From Streptomyces longhuiensis (lineage in GTDB: Bacteria > Actinomycetota > Actinomycetes > Streptomycetales > Streptomycetaceae): a DNA stretch of 64,000 nucleotides. Where the stretch lies: contig NZ_CP085173.1 in the NCBI RefSeq assembly GCF_020616555.1, forward strand, positions 8,014,001 through 8,078,000, written 5' to 3'. This document shows, one piece after another, positions 35,894 to 44,429 of the stretch. The notes below the pieces were generated by a model, which was not told where the DNA came from, did not search any database, and worked only from the letters and a program-made list of their open reading frames with translations. Each line of letters starts with the position of its first letter. The first letter of the stretch is position 1. The position numbers and the translations under genes were made by a program.

Positions 35894-36259
35894 ATGCGGA
35901 CGCTGGGGCACTGGCGGCAGCTGGTGGCCGACCGGGCACAGGAGCCGTCCAGGCCGATCCCTGCCGATGTGCTGAGACACGCCCATGCCGTGCTGGCTGA
36001 TGATCTCGGCATCCCCGCTGTCCTTGACAAGCTGGTCACCGTGGCGCCGCGCGCCGACGTACCGGCGTGTGTCAAGTTTGAGACGTTCGCCCTTTTCGGC
36101 CGCGTCCTCAGAATGAACCTCGCGCGCGAAGTGGGTCACCAGCACCGGGCCGCGACGTGGCGTCGGGCGCGTGGGCCAGACGACGGGGGTCGTTGTAACG
36201 GCCAACGGCCCCAGCGCATTCACTCCGCCAGGGCCGCCCTTCCGGATCGTCACACGTGA
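35894..36259 (+). CDS. hypothetical protein, about 121 residues
   Basis: ATG at 35894 with GAGGACACC just upstream. The first 85 codons have high-GC third positions and read like a folded helical protein (MRTLGHWRQLVADRAQEPSR, VLRHAHAVLADDLGIPAVLD). The last 35 codons look non-coding (many Arg/Gly/Asp), so the original C-terminus may be lost. No family recognised. Isolated between the phosphatase and the small-gene cluster. Confidence 0.45.
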   Translation: MRTLGHWRQLVADRAQEPSRPIPADVLRHAHAVLADDLGIPAVLDKLVTVAPRADVPACVKFETFALFGRVLRMNLAREVGHQHRAATWRRARGPDDGGRCNGQRPQRIHSARAALPDRHT

Positions 36260-36424
36260 GAGTGCTCGATCCAGTTTCAATTGTACGACTGCGGGCCAGA
36301 CAGGCCGGGAGGACGAGCGCACCATCGGGCAGGCCCCGTCCCGCTCGTTCTGTGTGCAAGTGGGGCCGTGCAGGCCGTAAATGCCGGACTGAGCGGCGGG
36401 CGGGCGGCCCTCGGACAGGCCGGC

Positions 36425-36697
36425 TCAGTCGCGTTGTTCTTCTTCGGCCTCCATGCGGCGGATTCCCTGGTGGGTGAGGGAGACCATCGCGGGTGTGTTG
36501 CCCGGTTCCCAGTCCACTGTGATCAGGCCCTCGCCGGCCAGGTAGGTGCAGGCGGCCGCCAGGTCTGCCTCCGGGATGCGCAGGTCGTTCCGCAGCGTCC
36601 GCCCCGGGACTCCGAGGAGACGGTTGCCTTCGGTGGCTTCGTAGAGGGCGGTCAGGACCTGATCGCGGTAGACCTGCCGCTCGCGGAGGGTCGCCAT
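36425..36697 (-). CDS. small winged-helix-like conserved protein
   Basis: 90 residues. ATG at 36695-36697, preceded by AAAGGA. Helical start (MATLRERQVYRDQVLTALYE) and a winged-helix-like stretch (TLRNDLRIPEADLAAACTYL, AGEGLITVDWEPGNTPAMVS, LTHQGIRRMEAEEEQRD). Probably a small DNA- or protein-binding factor of a Streptomyces-specific family. Last gene of a minus-strand group with the frameshifted 36736-37003, the small membrane protein and DUF5994. Confidence 0.75.
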   Translation of the reverse strand: MATLRERQVYRDQVLTALYEATEGNRLLGVPGRTLRNDLRIPEADLAAACTYLAGEGLITVDWEPGNTPAMVSLTHQGIRRMEAEEEQRD

Positions 36698-36735
36698 GAC
36701 CGAGTCCTTTCGTTCATGTGAAGGTCCGATGCTTC

Positions 36736-37003
36736 TCAGACTTCGTCGCCGTAGGCGCCGGTGCGCGTGGACGGTCTGCTGGTGGTGAGCCAGGCGAGGG
36801 CCGGTGCTGCGGCGGCTTCGGTGTCGACGGTGAGGTGGAGCCGGGTAACCGCCCTCGGGAACGGGGTAGCTGCGCTGTTCCGTACCGGCGAAGGCATGGC
36901 GGAGCAATTCGGCGACCGTACGGGCGGCTTCGGGGGTGGCGGCAACGATGCGGATCTCGGCGAGTCCGGCCGAGGGCAGGGTCGCGGTGTCGGTGGGATG
37001 CAA
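36736..37003 (-). pseudogene. small conserved protein gene with one frameshift
   Basis: From a TTG at 37001-37003 (GGGAG upstream) the frame reads LHPTDTATLPSAGLAEIRIV, AATPEAARTVAELLRHAFAG and TEQRSYPVPEGGY. Past this Tyr the coding character continues in another frame (RLHLTVDTEAAAAPALAWLT, TRTGAYGDEV, stop at 36736). One extra C in a run tacccgg (about 36843) explains the break: without it the product would be about 88 residues. Either a recent inactivation or a sequencing error in a GC-rich run. Confidence 0.6.
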
Positions 37004-37106
37004 GGTACCTGCTCCCTTCAAGAGCGAGCGCGGGGCCGGCGGGTGGGGCGGCCCAGGTGTCTGGTACCCCACCCGCGGCGCCTTCGGTCGGAGGAGTGGG
37101 CTGAGG

Positions 37107-37319
37107 TCAGGGCCAGGTGCCCGTGAGCCCGCGGCTGGAGGCTTGCCCCCGTCGACCTGGGGTCGCTACGGCCGGGTAGCCGGCTGTGATGGCCGGGAAG
37201 GGCTCGCTGAAGTGGTAGGCCGCGATACGTGCGTCGTGCTGGGCGTTGAGTCGGTGGAGCAGGCTCAGGCCGAGCACAATCATGAGAGCGCTCGCCGCGA
37301 ACGTGATCAGGGCCTCCAT
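37107..37319 (-). CDS. small membrane protein, 70 residues
   Basis: ATG at 37317-37319, with GGAG eight bases upstream. One hydrophobic helix near the N-terminus (ALITFAASALMIVLGLSLLH) followed by a polar tail rich in Ala, Gly and Arg. Starts four bases after the DUF5994 gene ends, on the same strand, so co-transcribed. Function unknown. Confidence 0.65.
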   Translation of the reverse strand: MEALITFAASALMIVLGLSLLHRLNAQHDARIAAYHFSEPFPAITAGYPAVATPGRRGQASSRGLTGTWP

Positions 37320-37323
37320 GTCG

Positions 37324-37905
37324 TCATCTCCGCGTGTTCCCCGGCAGGAAGATCATCCGCGCGCCCACGACCGGGCGCCGGAGGGGCGGCGGCAGGGCGG
37401 ACCCGCCGTCGTTCTCCCAGGTCTCCTCGCTGCTTCGGGTGTCCCGAATACGGCGGCCGGTCGCGGCTTCGTCGGACATCAGCACCCCGGCAGTGAGGAC
37501 ACTGCCGGGGATTGCGGCGGCAGTCAGAAGCCGGACGGCTGCGTCGGGTTCGGTCCCGGGCGGAATCACCAGCAGGTCGAAGCGGCCGACCGTGTAGGAG
37601 AGAAGGATCATCTTGTCGGGATCCAGTTCGGTGAACCAGCCCACGTGCACCGTGTGCCCGGCGACGGAAACCTTGTGTGGGACGACGGGCCAGCGGGTGG
37701 GGTTCACCATGGCGCGCGTAATGCGACCCAAACGCCCTTCCAGCGCTTCCACCAGGGACGGAAGTTCCGTGAGCAGGTCGCGCGAATACGGCCACCAAGC
37801 ACCGTCCAACTGGCCGGCGAGGGTGGTCTTCGGCGTCAGGGAAAAGCGCGTCGGGAGCGCGGAATCAAGCCCCCGTGCCACGCCGCGCTCGACATTCGTG
37901 GTCAT
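37324..37905 (-). CDS. DUF5994 family protein
   Basis: 193 residues of the DUF5994 family, found almost only in actinomycetes and usually among stress genes. Recognised by LTPKTTLAGQLDGAWWPYSR, DLLTELPSLVEALEGRLGRI and the later VGWFTELDPDKMILLSYTVG, RFDLLVIPPGTEPDAAVRLL. ATG at 37903-37905. First gene of the minus-strand group down to 36425. Biochemical role unknown. Confidence 0.85.
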   Translation of the reverse strand: MTTNVERGVARGLDSALPTRFSLTPKTTLAGQLDGAWWPYSRDLLTELPSLVEALEGRLGRITRAMVNPTRWPVVPHKVSVAGHTVHVGWFTELDPDKMILLSYTVGRFDLLVIPPGTEPDAAVRLLTAAAIPGSVLTAGVLMSDEAATGRRIRDTRSSEETWENDGGSALPPPLRRPVVGARMIFLPGNTRR

Positions 37906-38104
37906 GATGCGGACCCGTCTCCGGGCCGCCCTGCAGGGCGGCCCAGTGTCTTGATCGCCGGAAACGACGTCCGCGTGGGAGCGGGTGTTCGGGTTACTCC
38001 CGGTACCTTCAGACTACTCCGAGCCGCAGTCGGACGAGTTGTTCTGACCAGGCGATTTTCCACCGGGGCCCCGCCCGGCCGACGCTCGCGGGCAAGACCA
38101 CAGG

Positions 38105-38643
38105 TGGTGTCCAGGTGCAGAAAGTCGGCGGCGATGATGCCATGGGCCTGGGTGGTGAGGAACTGGCGCCAGGTGGGTCCGGAGCGCTGCGGGGCGGGGT
38201 CGAGGCCGGCTGTGTGGAGGATCTCCCGGACTGTGGACGGGGCGATCGGGCAGCCGAGGCGGGCGAGTTCGCCCTGTATCCGGCGGTGGCCCCAGCTGCT
38301 GTTCTCCCGGGCCAGGCGCAGGATGAGCTGTTTATCGGCGGGCGCGGTGGAGGGTCTGCTGGGGCGGCGGTGCTGGGTGAACGTCCATTTCCTGGCGATG
38401 AGTTGGCGGTGCCAGGTCAGGAGTGTGGTGGGGTGACTGTGAAGGTCTGGCGCCAGCGCTCGCGTGGGACGAACCGCGAGCGAGGCGAGCCAGATCCGGT
38501 CTGCGGGCTTGTGGCGGACGCGGGCGATCTTGACGGCGTAGCACCGCGTTCTCATGCCGTAACGCGAGGACCTCTGCGTCCTTGGCCACGCGGCTGCGGA
38601 GTACGGCAGGCGGCACCTTGATCAGATTCCGGGGCTCTGCCAC
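38105..38643 (-). pseudogene. rve-type transposase, frameshifted and truncated
   Basis: N-terminal part in one frame (VAEPRNLIKVPPAVLRSRVA, KDAEVLALRHENAVLRRQ), then in another frame LHSHPTTLLTWHRQLIARKW, LARENSSWGHRRIQGELARL and QFLTTQAHGIIAADFLHLDT. Homology stops right after the first catalytic Asp (ADF). The N-terminal domain is also joined by a frameshift. Same family and nearly the same break point as at 1621, 24616 and 45466. Confidence 0.8.
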
Positions 38644-38663
38644 AGTAAATCCGGTATTTACTG
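38643..38663. promoter_or_regulatory. A/T-rich inverted repeat
   Basis: cagtaaatccggtatttactg has perfect 8-base arms (cagtaaat/atttactg) and a 5-base loop. It is unusually AT-rich for this DNA and sits at the 5' edge of the transposase remnant; a regulator operator or IS-related repeat. Confidence 0.4.
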
Positions 38664-38743
38664 CGGTAGTTGTGAATACGTCTCCGCGATCGAGTAACCG
38701 CCCGAATGTGTTTCTGCTGTGCGGACTTGAGGGGAGTGGACTG

Positions 38744-39511
38744 TCAGTGCCCGGGGCCACCGTGCTTACCTGGGTCATGCCCCAGATCCTCCGTCACGGG
38801 CAGGCACTCGGCGAGCAGGTCGACGACGTCGCGCCAGGCTCGCTGCGCGTGCAGTGGGTGGTAGCCGACGCCGGGGACCACGGGGTGGTCGACCGTCGGG
38901 TGGTGGAAGGCGTGCAAGGCGCCGCCGTAGACCGTGAGGCGCCAGTCGACGCCCGCGGCCTGCATCTCAGCGGTGAACGCGTTCCGTTGCGCGGGCGGCA
39001 TGATCGGGTCTTCCGACCCGACCCCGGCCCACACCGGGCAGCGAATGCGCGCCGCCTCGCCCGGTCGGCCCGTGGTCAGTGCGTTGACTGTCCCGATGGC
39101 GCGCAGGTTGACGCCGTCGCGTCCGAGTTCCAGCCCGATGGCGCCCCCCGTGCCGTAGCCGACGGCGGCGATCCGGTCGGGGTCGGTCCGCGGTTCGGTG
39201 CGCAACACATCGAGCGCCGCATGGCCGATGCCTCGCATCCGCTCGGGATCAGCGAGCAGCGGCAGGCAACGGGCCAGCATCTCCTCGGGGTCGCCCAAAT
39301 AGCGCCCGCCATGAAGGTCGAAGGCCAGCGCTGTATATCCCAGCTCGGCGAGAGCATCGGCCCGGCGGCGCTCGACGTCGCTGAGCCCCATGCCCTCTGG
39401 TCCGAGCAGCACCGCGGGCCGGCGGCCGACACCGGCCGGGAGCGCGAGGTGCCCGATCATCGTCAAACCGTCGGCCGGATACTCGACCGTACGCGTCGTA
39501 ATCGTCGTCAT
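38744..39511 (-). CDS. dienelactone hydrolase-like protein with altered nucleophile
   Basis: 255-residue alpha/beta-hydrolase of the dienelactone hydrolase family. ATG at 39509-39511. Family features: RRPAVLLGPEGMGLSDVERR, LGYTALAFDLHGGRYLGDPE, acid in VGSEDPIMPP and His in GGALHAFHHP. The nucleophile elbow, GYCFGG in relatives, is GYGTGG here, so the catalytic Cys is replaced by Gly. The codon is GGC, one change from TGC. The protein may be catalytically dead or use another residue. No signal peptide. Role unknown. Confidence 0.88.
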   Translation of the reverse strand: MTTITTRTVEYPADGLTMIGHLALPAGVGRRPAVLLGPEGMGLSDVERRRADALAELGYTALAFDLHGGRYLGDPEEMLARCLPLLADPERMRGIGHAALDVLRTEPRTDPDRIAAVGYGTGGAIGLELGRDGVNLRAIGTVNALTTGRPGEAARIRCPVWAGVGSEDPIMPPAQRNAFTAEMQAAGVDWRLTVYGGALHAFHHPTVDHPVVPGVGYHPLHAQRAWRDVVDLLAECLPVTEDLGHDPGKHGGPGH

Positions 39512-39699
39512 GAGACTGGACTGTAGTGATCGTCGAGCCCGGTCCGGCCGGTGTTCTGTCGCTGGCAGAACAGCGCGGGTATCCCTCTGAAATATGGCGA
39601 GGGCCCACAAGAACCGTCACAGACCCCGCCCCCACGGCAGCGCTATCGGATCACCTGCCCGGGCCACGGTGTTGGAGGCTGACCCTCGCAGCAGGATTC

Positions 39700-40000
39700 G
39701 GGGGTAGCGCGCGCGACGGCCGCCCCAGGCTCTCGCCCGCGCAGCCGGCCACCGTCTGCGCGCTGCAGTACGCGCTGAACCTGTCGGACCGCCAGGCCTC
39801 CGAGGCGGTGCGCTGCCGCATCGACTTCAAGTACGCCCTCGGCCTGGAGCTGGAAGACCTCGGCTTCCACCACAGCGTGCTGTCCGACTTCCGCGACCGG
39901 CTCGCCGAGGGCGACCGCGCCGACCGGCTGCCGGGTCTGGCACCGACCCGGATCCGGCGGGCCGGCCTGCTCGAGGAGCGTGCCGCCCGCGGCAGTCGCC
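39700..40000 (+). pseudogene. IS1182-family transposase N-terminal fragment
   Basis: Frame with RDGRPRLSPAQPATVCALQY, ALNLSDRQASEAVRCRIDFK and YALGLELEDLGFHHSVLSDF, RDRLAEGDRADRLPGLAPT, the DUF772-type N-terminus of IS1182/ISNCY transposases. It ends about 40 bases before the MarR start; the catalytic part is gone. Confidence 0.8.
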
Positions 40001-40005
40001 ATTTA

Positions 40006-40016
40006 CATAGACTATG
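40006..40016. promoter_or_regulatory. MarR operator candidate
   Basis: catagactatg is a perfect inverted repeat with a one-base centre, 26 bases upstream of the marR-like ATG, inside an AT-rich patch (tatgaatataaaattgctatg) unlike the surrounding DNA. Position fits autorepression of the MarR-MFS unit. Confidence 0.55.
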
Positions 40017-40041
40017 AATATAAAATTGCTATGCTTCGGGC

Positions 40042-40500
40042 ATGAGTCGTCAAGACACCACTCCTGGCGCGTCCGCCGCCATCGGGGCAGTCCTCTACGG
40101 CCTGGCCACCAGGGCCGCGAGACGCCTGCCCCGGGACATGAGCCTGACGTCCGCCGCCACCCTGGCCACCCTGGACCGGACCGGCCCGCGGCGCATCACC
40201 GATCTGGCCGCGGTCGAGGGCGTCACCCAGCCCGCGATGACCGCCCTGGTCCGCGTGATGGAGGAGTCCGGCCTGGTCGAGCGGCGGGGCGACGCGTCCG
40301 ACAAGCGGGTCACGCTGGTGTGCCTGACCGAGGCCGGCGCCTCCTATGTCCGGACGCGGCGCCAGGCGGGCGTCCACGCGTTCGAGCGGCTGATCGGCGA
40401 GCTCACCGGCGACGAGGTCGAGGCGCTGGTGGCGGCCCTTCCGGCGCTGAAGCATCTGGCAGAGCTCGAAAGCCAGGACCGCGAAGGGCCGAAGCAGTGA
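40042..40500 (+). CDS. MarR-family transcriptional regulator
   Basis: 152 residues with the MarR winged-helix fold: LPRDMSLTSAATLATLDRTG, PRRITDLAAVEGVTQPAMTA, LVRVMEESGLVERRGDASDK and wing RVTLVCLTEAG. ATG at 40042. Its stop overlaps the start of the efflux transporter (GTGA), so the transporter is translationally coupled to its probable repressor. A short palindrome upstream suggests autoregulation. Ligand unknown; a transported toxic compound is typical. Confidence 0.93.
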   Translation: MSRQDTTPGASAAIGAVLYGLATRAARRLPRDMSLTSAATLATLDRTGPRRITDLAAVEGVTQPAMTALVRVMEESGLVERRGDASDKRVTLVCLTEAGASYVRTRRQAGVHAFERLIGELTGDEVEALVAALPALKHLAELESQDREGPKQ

Positions 40501-41930
40501 CCGGGCAGCCGGTCGGCGGGGGCGCGGTGAAGGCGTTCCCGGTGGCGCGTTCCGAGGCGGGGCTGCTGGTCCCCGCCCTGATGTTCATCGCTCTGGTCGT
40601 GGCGGCGGTCGGCAGCCTCGGGACGCCGCTCATCACCAGCGTGGCGACCTCGTTCCACGTCTCGCTCGGCAGCGCGCAGTGGACGCTGACCATCGCGCTG
40701 CTCAGCGGCGCCGTCGCCACCCCGGTCCTGGGCCGGCTCGGAGCAGGCCGGCACCGGCGGGCCACGATCCTCGCCACGCTGGCGGTCGTCGTCGCCGGAA
40801 GCGTGCTCACCGTGCTGCCGCTGCCGTTCGCGTGGCTGCTGGCCGGCAGGGCGGCTCAGGGCGTCGGGCTCGGGCTGACGGCGCTGATGATGGGCGTGGC
40901 CCGGGACCACCTCCCCGAGGAGCGCAGCGCGGCCGTGATCGCCCTGATCTCGGTGGTCTCGATCATCGGGGCCGGCGTCGGCTACCCGCTGGCCGCGCTG
41001 CTCGCCGAGCTCGGCGGGGTACGGGCCGCGTACGGTCTCGGCCTGGTCGTCACCGCCGCCGCCCTCCTGACCGCGTGGCGCTCCATGCCCGAAGCCCCCG
41101 AAGGCCGCTCCGCCCACGTGGACGTGGCAGGCGCGGTGGTCCTGGCCGCTGCGCTGCTCCTGGTGCTGTTCCTCGCCGGTGAACGGAATCTGTGGAGCCG
41201 GCACCTCGCCGTGGCGGCGGGCCTCGCCGTCGTCGCGGTGGTGCTGCTCTGCGTCTGGGCCGTCATCGAGCTGCGCAGCACGACGCCCCTGGTCGATGTG
41301 CGGGCGGTGCGGCACCCGGCGGTCGCCGGGGCGAACCTCGCCATGTTCGTCGGTGGGATCGGCATGTACCTCCTGCTCACGCTCATCACCCGGTACGCGC
41401 AGACGCCGCACGGCGCCGGCTACGGCTTCGGGCTGACGACCTTCGTCGCCGGGCTGGTCCTCATCCCGTTCTCCGTGCTGGGGTTCGTCGCCGGCAAGCT
41501 CACGCCGCGGGTCCGGACGCGGATCGCCGACCCCCTGCTCCTGGCAGGCAGCGCCGTCGTGGTCGGCGGCGGGTTCGCCGTGTTCGCGGCGGCCCGGTCG
41601 GACCTGGCCGAACTGTTCGCGGCGATGGGCGTGCTCGGCTTCGGCGTCGGCGGCTTCTCGGCCGCGATGCCCGGCGTCATCCTGGCCGTCACCCCCAAGA
41701 GCGAGACGTCGAGCGCCATGAGCTTCAACTACGTCGTCCGCAGCGTCGGGTACTCCGTGGGCAGCGCCATCGGCGGCCTGATCCTCGCCGCGGGCACCGG
41801 CCCCGGCCGGCTCTTCCCCGACGACAGCGCCTACACCACCGCGGCGCTGGTCGGCATCGGCGCCATGGCGATCACGACGCTGACAAGCCTCGCTCTCGCC
41901 CGCCGACGCTCGTCCGAGACCAACTCGTAA
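40497..41930 (+). CDS. MFS drug efflux transporter, DHA2-like
   Basis: 477 residues. GTG at 40497 overlaps the MarR stop (GTGA); a second GTG at 40527 is possible. Major facilitator fold with about fourteen hydrophobic segments; motif A region between helices 2 and 3 (GRLGAGRHRRATILATLAVV) and the antiporter-type motif C (SIIGAGVGYPLAALLAEL) are visible. Predicted proton-driven export of a drug or metabolite. Paired with MarR, and followed by a DUF1330 gene 42 bases downstream. Confidence 0.92.
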   Translation: MTGQPVGGGAVKAFPVARSEAGLLVPALMFIALVVAAVGSLGTPLITSVATSFHVSLGSAQWTLTIALLSGAVATPVLGRLGAGRHRRATILATLAVVVAGSVLTVLPLPFAWLLAGRAAQGVGLGLTALMMGVARDHLPEERSAAVIALISVVSIIGAGVGYPLAALLAELGGVRAAYGLGLVVTAAALLTAWRSMPEAPEGRSAHVDVAGAVVLAAALLLVLFLAGERNLWSRHLAVAAGLAVVAVVLLCVWAVIELRSTTPLVDVRAVRHPAVAGANLAMFVGGIGMYLLLTLITRYAQTPHGAGYGFGLTTFVAGLVLIPFSVLGFVAGKLTPRVRTRIADPLLLAGSAVVVGGGFAVFAAARSDLAELFAAMGVLGFGVGGFSAAMPGVILAVTPKSETSSAMSFNYVVRSVGYSVGSAIGGLILAAGTGPGRLFPDDSAYTTAALVGIGAMAITTLTSLALARRRSSETNS

Positions 41931-41972
41931 GTCCCGTAAGTCAGATGCACTCATCCCAACACTGGAGGTTCC

Positions 41973-42266
41973 ATGCCCAAGGGCTACTGGGTCAGCGCCT
42001 ACCGCACCATTTCAGACCCTGAGAAGCTGGCTGCTTACAACAAGCTGGCCGGTCCGGCCGTCAAGGCCGGGGGCGGCCGGGTCCTCGTCCGTGGCGGTCG
42101 GGTCGTGGCGCATGATGCCGGAATCGCCGAGCGCACCGTCCTGATCGAGTTCGACAGCTTCGAGCAGGCCGTCGCGGCGCACGAGAGTGCGGCCTACCAG
42201 GAGGCGCTGGTCGCCCTCTCCGACGGCGTCGAGCGCGACTTCCGCATCGTCGAAGGCATCGACTGA
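41973..42266 (+). CDS. DUF1330 domain protein
   Basis: 97 residues of the DUF1330 (ferredoxin-like, dimeric alpha/beta barrel) family: MPKGYWVSAYRTISDPEKLA, AYNKLAGPAVKAGGGRVLVR and TVLIEFDSFEQAVAAHESAA, YQEALVAL. ATG at 41973 directly after GGAGGTTCC. Related to the small monooxygenase/EthD-like folds, but no enzyme activity is established. Follows the MFS gene and may share its transcript. Confidence 0.88.
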   Translation: MPKGYWVSAYRTISDPEKLAAYNKLAGPAVKAGGGRVLVRGGRVVAHDAGIAERTVLIEFDSFEQAVAAHESAAYQEALVALSDGVERDFRIVEGID

Positions 42267-42395
42267 CCGAGGTCCAGTCGGATCTTCACTGAAGAGCAGC
42301 AGGATTCTGGGGTGTACCGGCCCGCTCCCGTGAAGGGCGTCACCAGCTAGTTCCCTCACGGCTCAGGCAGCCTGGCCGAGACCGGCGGCGGTCAC

Positions 42396-42510
42396 GTGGC
42401 GGCGCGGACGGCGGTGACGCGGCCGACGGCGTCGAGGCCGAAGGAGCGGGTGCCGTCGAGCTGGTCGTTGACGGCGGTGACGTTGCCGTCGGCGCTGTAC
42501 GGGATGTTTG
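42396..42510 (-). pseudogene. RHS-repeat fragment
   Basis: Minus-strand frame: IPYSADGNVTAVNDQLDGTR, SFGLDAVGRVTAVRAAT, stop. This is a single YD/RHS repeat. Second RHS remnant of the window (see 23232-23680). The flanking 42270-42566 contains no other gene. Confidence 0.65.
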
Positions 42511-42566
42511 CCGGGGCCGCGCACGCCTTCGCCCTGTACGACGCTCAGCCGTTGCAGTGGGGCTGC

Positions 42567-42869
42567 CTACCTCGCCAGGCCCGCGTCATCCGGCCAGCCG
42601 TAGGCGGTGCGCGGCGGATCGGGTACGGCGCCCACCGCCGCCAGGTCCCGGTCGGCGGCGTGCATCAGCTGACCGGCCAGGTCGCGCATCGCCCGGCTCG
42701 CCGCGAGCTCGTCCCCTATCGCGGGGATTTCCACGTCCTGGGGACTGCAGCGCGCCTTGCCGCGTCCGACCATTTGCGTCTTCCCGTTGGCGAGCACTGC
42801 CCGGGCTTTGGTGACGCCGTCCTCCTCGGTCAGGTAGACGCCGACCTTCCACTCTTCGGCGTGTGTCAT
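42567..42869 (-). CDS. DUF1876 domain protein
   Basis: 100 residues. ATG at 42867-42869, GGAGG six bases upstream. DUF1876 is a small dsRBD-like fold found in Actinobacteria: EEWKVGVYLTEEDGVTKARA, VLANGKTQMVGRGKARCSPQ, DVEIPAIGDELAASRAMRDL, then AGQLMHAADRDLAAV. Often encoded near stress and dormancy genes; DUF5994 and a SpoIIE phosphatase are within 8 kb. No biochemical role known. Confidence 0.9.
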   Translation of the reverse strand: MTHAEEWKVGVYLTEEDGVTKARAVLANGKTQMVGRGKARCSPQDVEIPAIGDELAASRAMRDLAGQLMHAADRDLAAVGAVPDPPRTAYGWPDDAGLAR

Positions 42870-43001
42870 GACGTGCCTCCTCAGGCTCGCTCCGGTCCCT
42901 CTGATTCCAGTAGTTTCCAGAATCCCTCCGTGCGGGCTCATTCGGAGATTTCATCCCGTTTCGTTATGGATATACCCATTTCTCACGGGTAGAGGTCGGG
43001 C

Positions 43002-43805
43002 ATGCCCATGCTCGTCGGAACCTCGGGGTGGCAGTACGAGGACTGGCGCGGCGGTCTCTACCCGCCCGGCCTGCCGCAGCGGTTGTGGCTGGAGGAGTAC
43101 GCCCGTCGATTCGCGACCGTCGAGAACAACAACGCCTTCTACCGGCTCCCGACGAAGGAGATCTTCGGGTCTTGGCGGGAGCGGACGCCTGAGGGGTTCG
43201 TCATGGCGGTCAAGGCCAGCCGCTATCTGACCCACATGAAGCGGCTGCGTGACCCCGAGGGGCCGGTGCACCGTCTGCTGGACCGTGCCGAGGGCCTTGG
43301 TGACCGTCTGGGGCCCGTACTGCTGCAATTGCCGCCGCACCTCCGGGAGGACGTCGGGGCGCTGGATATGTGCCTGGGCTGCTTTCCCTGCACGGTTCGG
43401 GTAGCCGTTGAACTGCGGCACACCTCGTGGTGGGACGCGGGGCGGGAGCTTCGGGCGGTACTCGAGCGGCACGGCAGCGCGCTGTGCTGGGCGGACCGGG
43501 GATCACGGCCGGTGACACCGCTGTGGCGCACCGCGTCCTGGGGGTACGTGCGCTTCCACGGCGGCATCGCCCAGCCGCCGCCCCGCTATGGCCGGCAGGC
43601 GTTGAAGTCCTGGGCCGGACGCATCGCCGACGCCTGGCCGGACCGTGACGACGTGTACGTGTACTTCAACAACGACCTGGGCGGTGCGGCCGTCATCGAC
43701 GCTACGAGGTTCGCCCGGGCCGCTGTCACGCTGGGCCGGACAGTGAGCCGGACGCCGTCCTCCGTCGCGGGGCCATGCCGACCGGGCGCCGTTTCGGACA
43801 GGTGA
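43002..43805 (+). CDS. DUF72 domain protein (YecE-like)
   Basis: 267 residues of the DUF72 TIM-barrel family: MLVGTSGWQYEDWRGGLYPP, LEEYARRFATVENNNAFYRL, FVMAVKASRYLTHMKRLRDP, VAVELRHTSWW and DDVYVYFNNDLGGAAV. ATG at 43002 with AGAGG upstream. The C-terminal 25 residues (SRTPSSVAGPCRPGAVSD) look unrelated to the family. Function of DUF72 is unsettled; a nuclease-like or Fe-S related role has been proposed for relatives. Confidence 0.9.
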   Translation: MPMLVGTSGWQYEDWRGGLYPPGLPQRLWLEEYARRFATVENNNAFYRLPTKEIFGSWRERTPEGFVMAVKASRYLTHMKRLRDPEGPVHRLLDRAEGLGDRLGPVLLQLPPHLREDVGALDMCLGCFPCTVRVAVELRHTSWWDAGRELRAVLERHGSALCWADRGSRPVTPLWRTASWGYVRFHGGIAQPPPRYGRQALKSWAGRIADAWPDRDDVYVYFNNDLGGAAVIDATRFARAAVTLGRTVSRTPSSVAGPCRPGAVSDR

Positions 43806-44394
43806 CCCGTCGACGCCGAGGGTGAAGTTGCCGTCCGGGACGGACCCGGCGCCACGGCTGCGTGCACCAGACGACGAAGCTGACTGCTGACCTGTGCCAC
43901 GCCCATGACGCGACGCATCGATCAGCCGTCGGAGAGCGCCCCTGTGGAGTAGGTGGGACTGGGCCTGGGCTCCGCCCGTTGGGCCGGTCGTGGTTGCCCT
44001 ACGGGTGTCCGCCGGCCTGCGACGGATTGGGCTTTGGCCGACCTTGTGGATGCCGGAAAGTAGGTCCATGCAGGTCACGCAGCATGTCGGTACTTGTGGA
44101 GGACGCCGCCGAGGCGGTCGTGTCGGCGTATGGGGAGGCTGGCGATTCGCTCGGGTTCGAGTGGCTGGGGGAGGGCGGAGCGGAGCGATCGGGGGGTGCG
44201 GGCGTCGGCCTCCGAACCGGGCCGACCGCGTGACCTGGGTAACGCGGAGGGGGGTGAGCCTGTGAAGCACCCCATAGGGGCCAGATCACATACTAGAGGC
44301 GGTAGTAGCGGATGCGGCCGCCCGTAGGCGTACATAAGGCCCTCTATCCGGTCATTTCAGACATTCCTCCGTAGTGGGGTAGTACGTCACATCC
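43806..44394. other. intergenic stretch without a firm gene
   Basis: About 590 bases. Frames on both strands are open but Arg/Pro-rich on one side and without families on the other. A plus-strand frame at 44085-44233 (VEDAAEAVVSAYGEAGDSLG) may be a relic. The distal promoter region of the SLT gene starts at the right end. Confidence 0.35.
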
Positions 44395-44423
44395 TTGCGC
44401 CCCCTCTCGGGCATCGCTAACTA
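44395..44423 (+). promoter_or_regulatory. probable sigma-70-type promoter of the SLT gene
   Basis: ttgcgc (44395-44400) and taacta (44418-44423) are separated by 17 bases, a fair housekeeping promoter for Streptomyces. Transcription would begin near 44430 and leave a leader of about 145 bases before the ATG. Confidence 0.45.
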
Positions 44424-44429
44424 TGGCTG

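Noticed and set aside
40344..41954. Long minus-strand open frame (536 codons) opposite the MFS gene
   Set aside because: Antisense shadow of a GC-rich gene; composition is Arg/His/Gln-rich without any domain.
43999..44289. Overlapping frames on both strands of 80-96 codons
   Set aside because: Pro/Ser/Arg-rich or without domains; neither strand shows clear coding bias.
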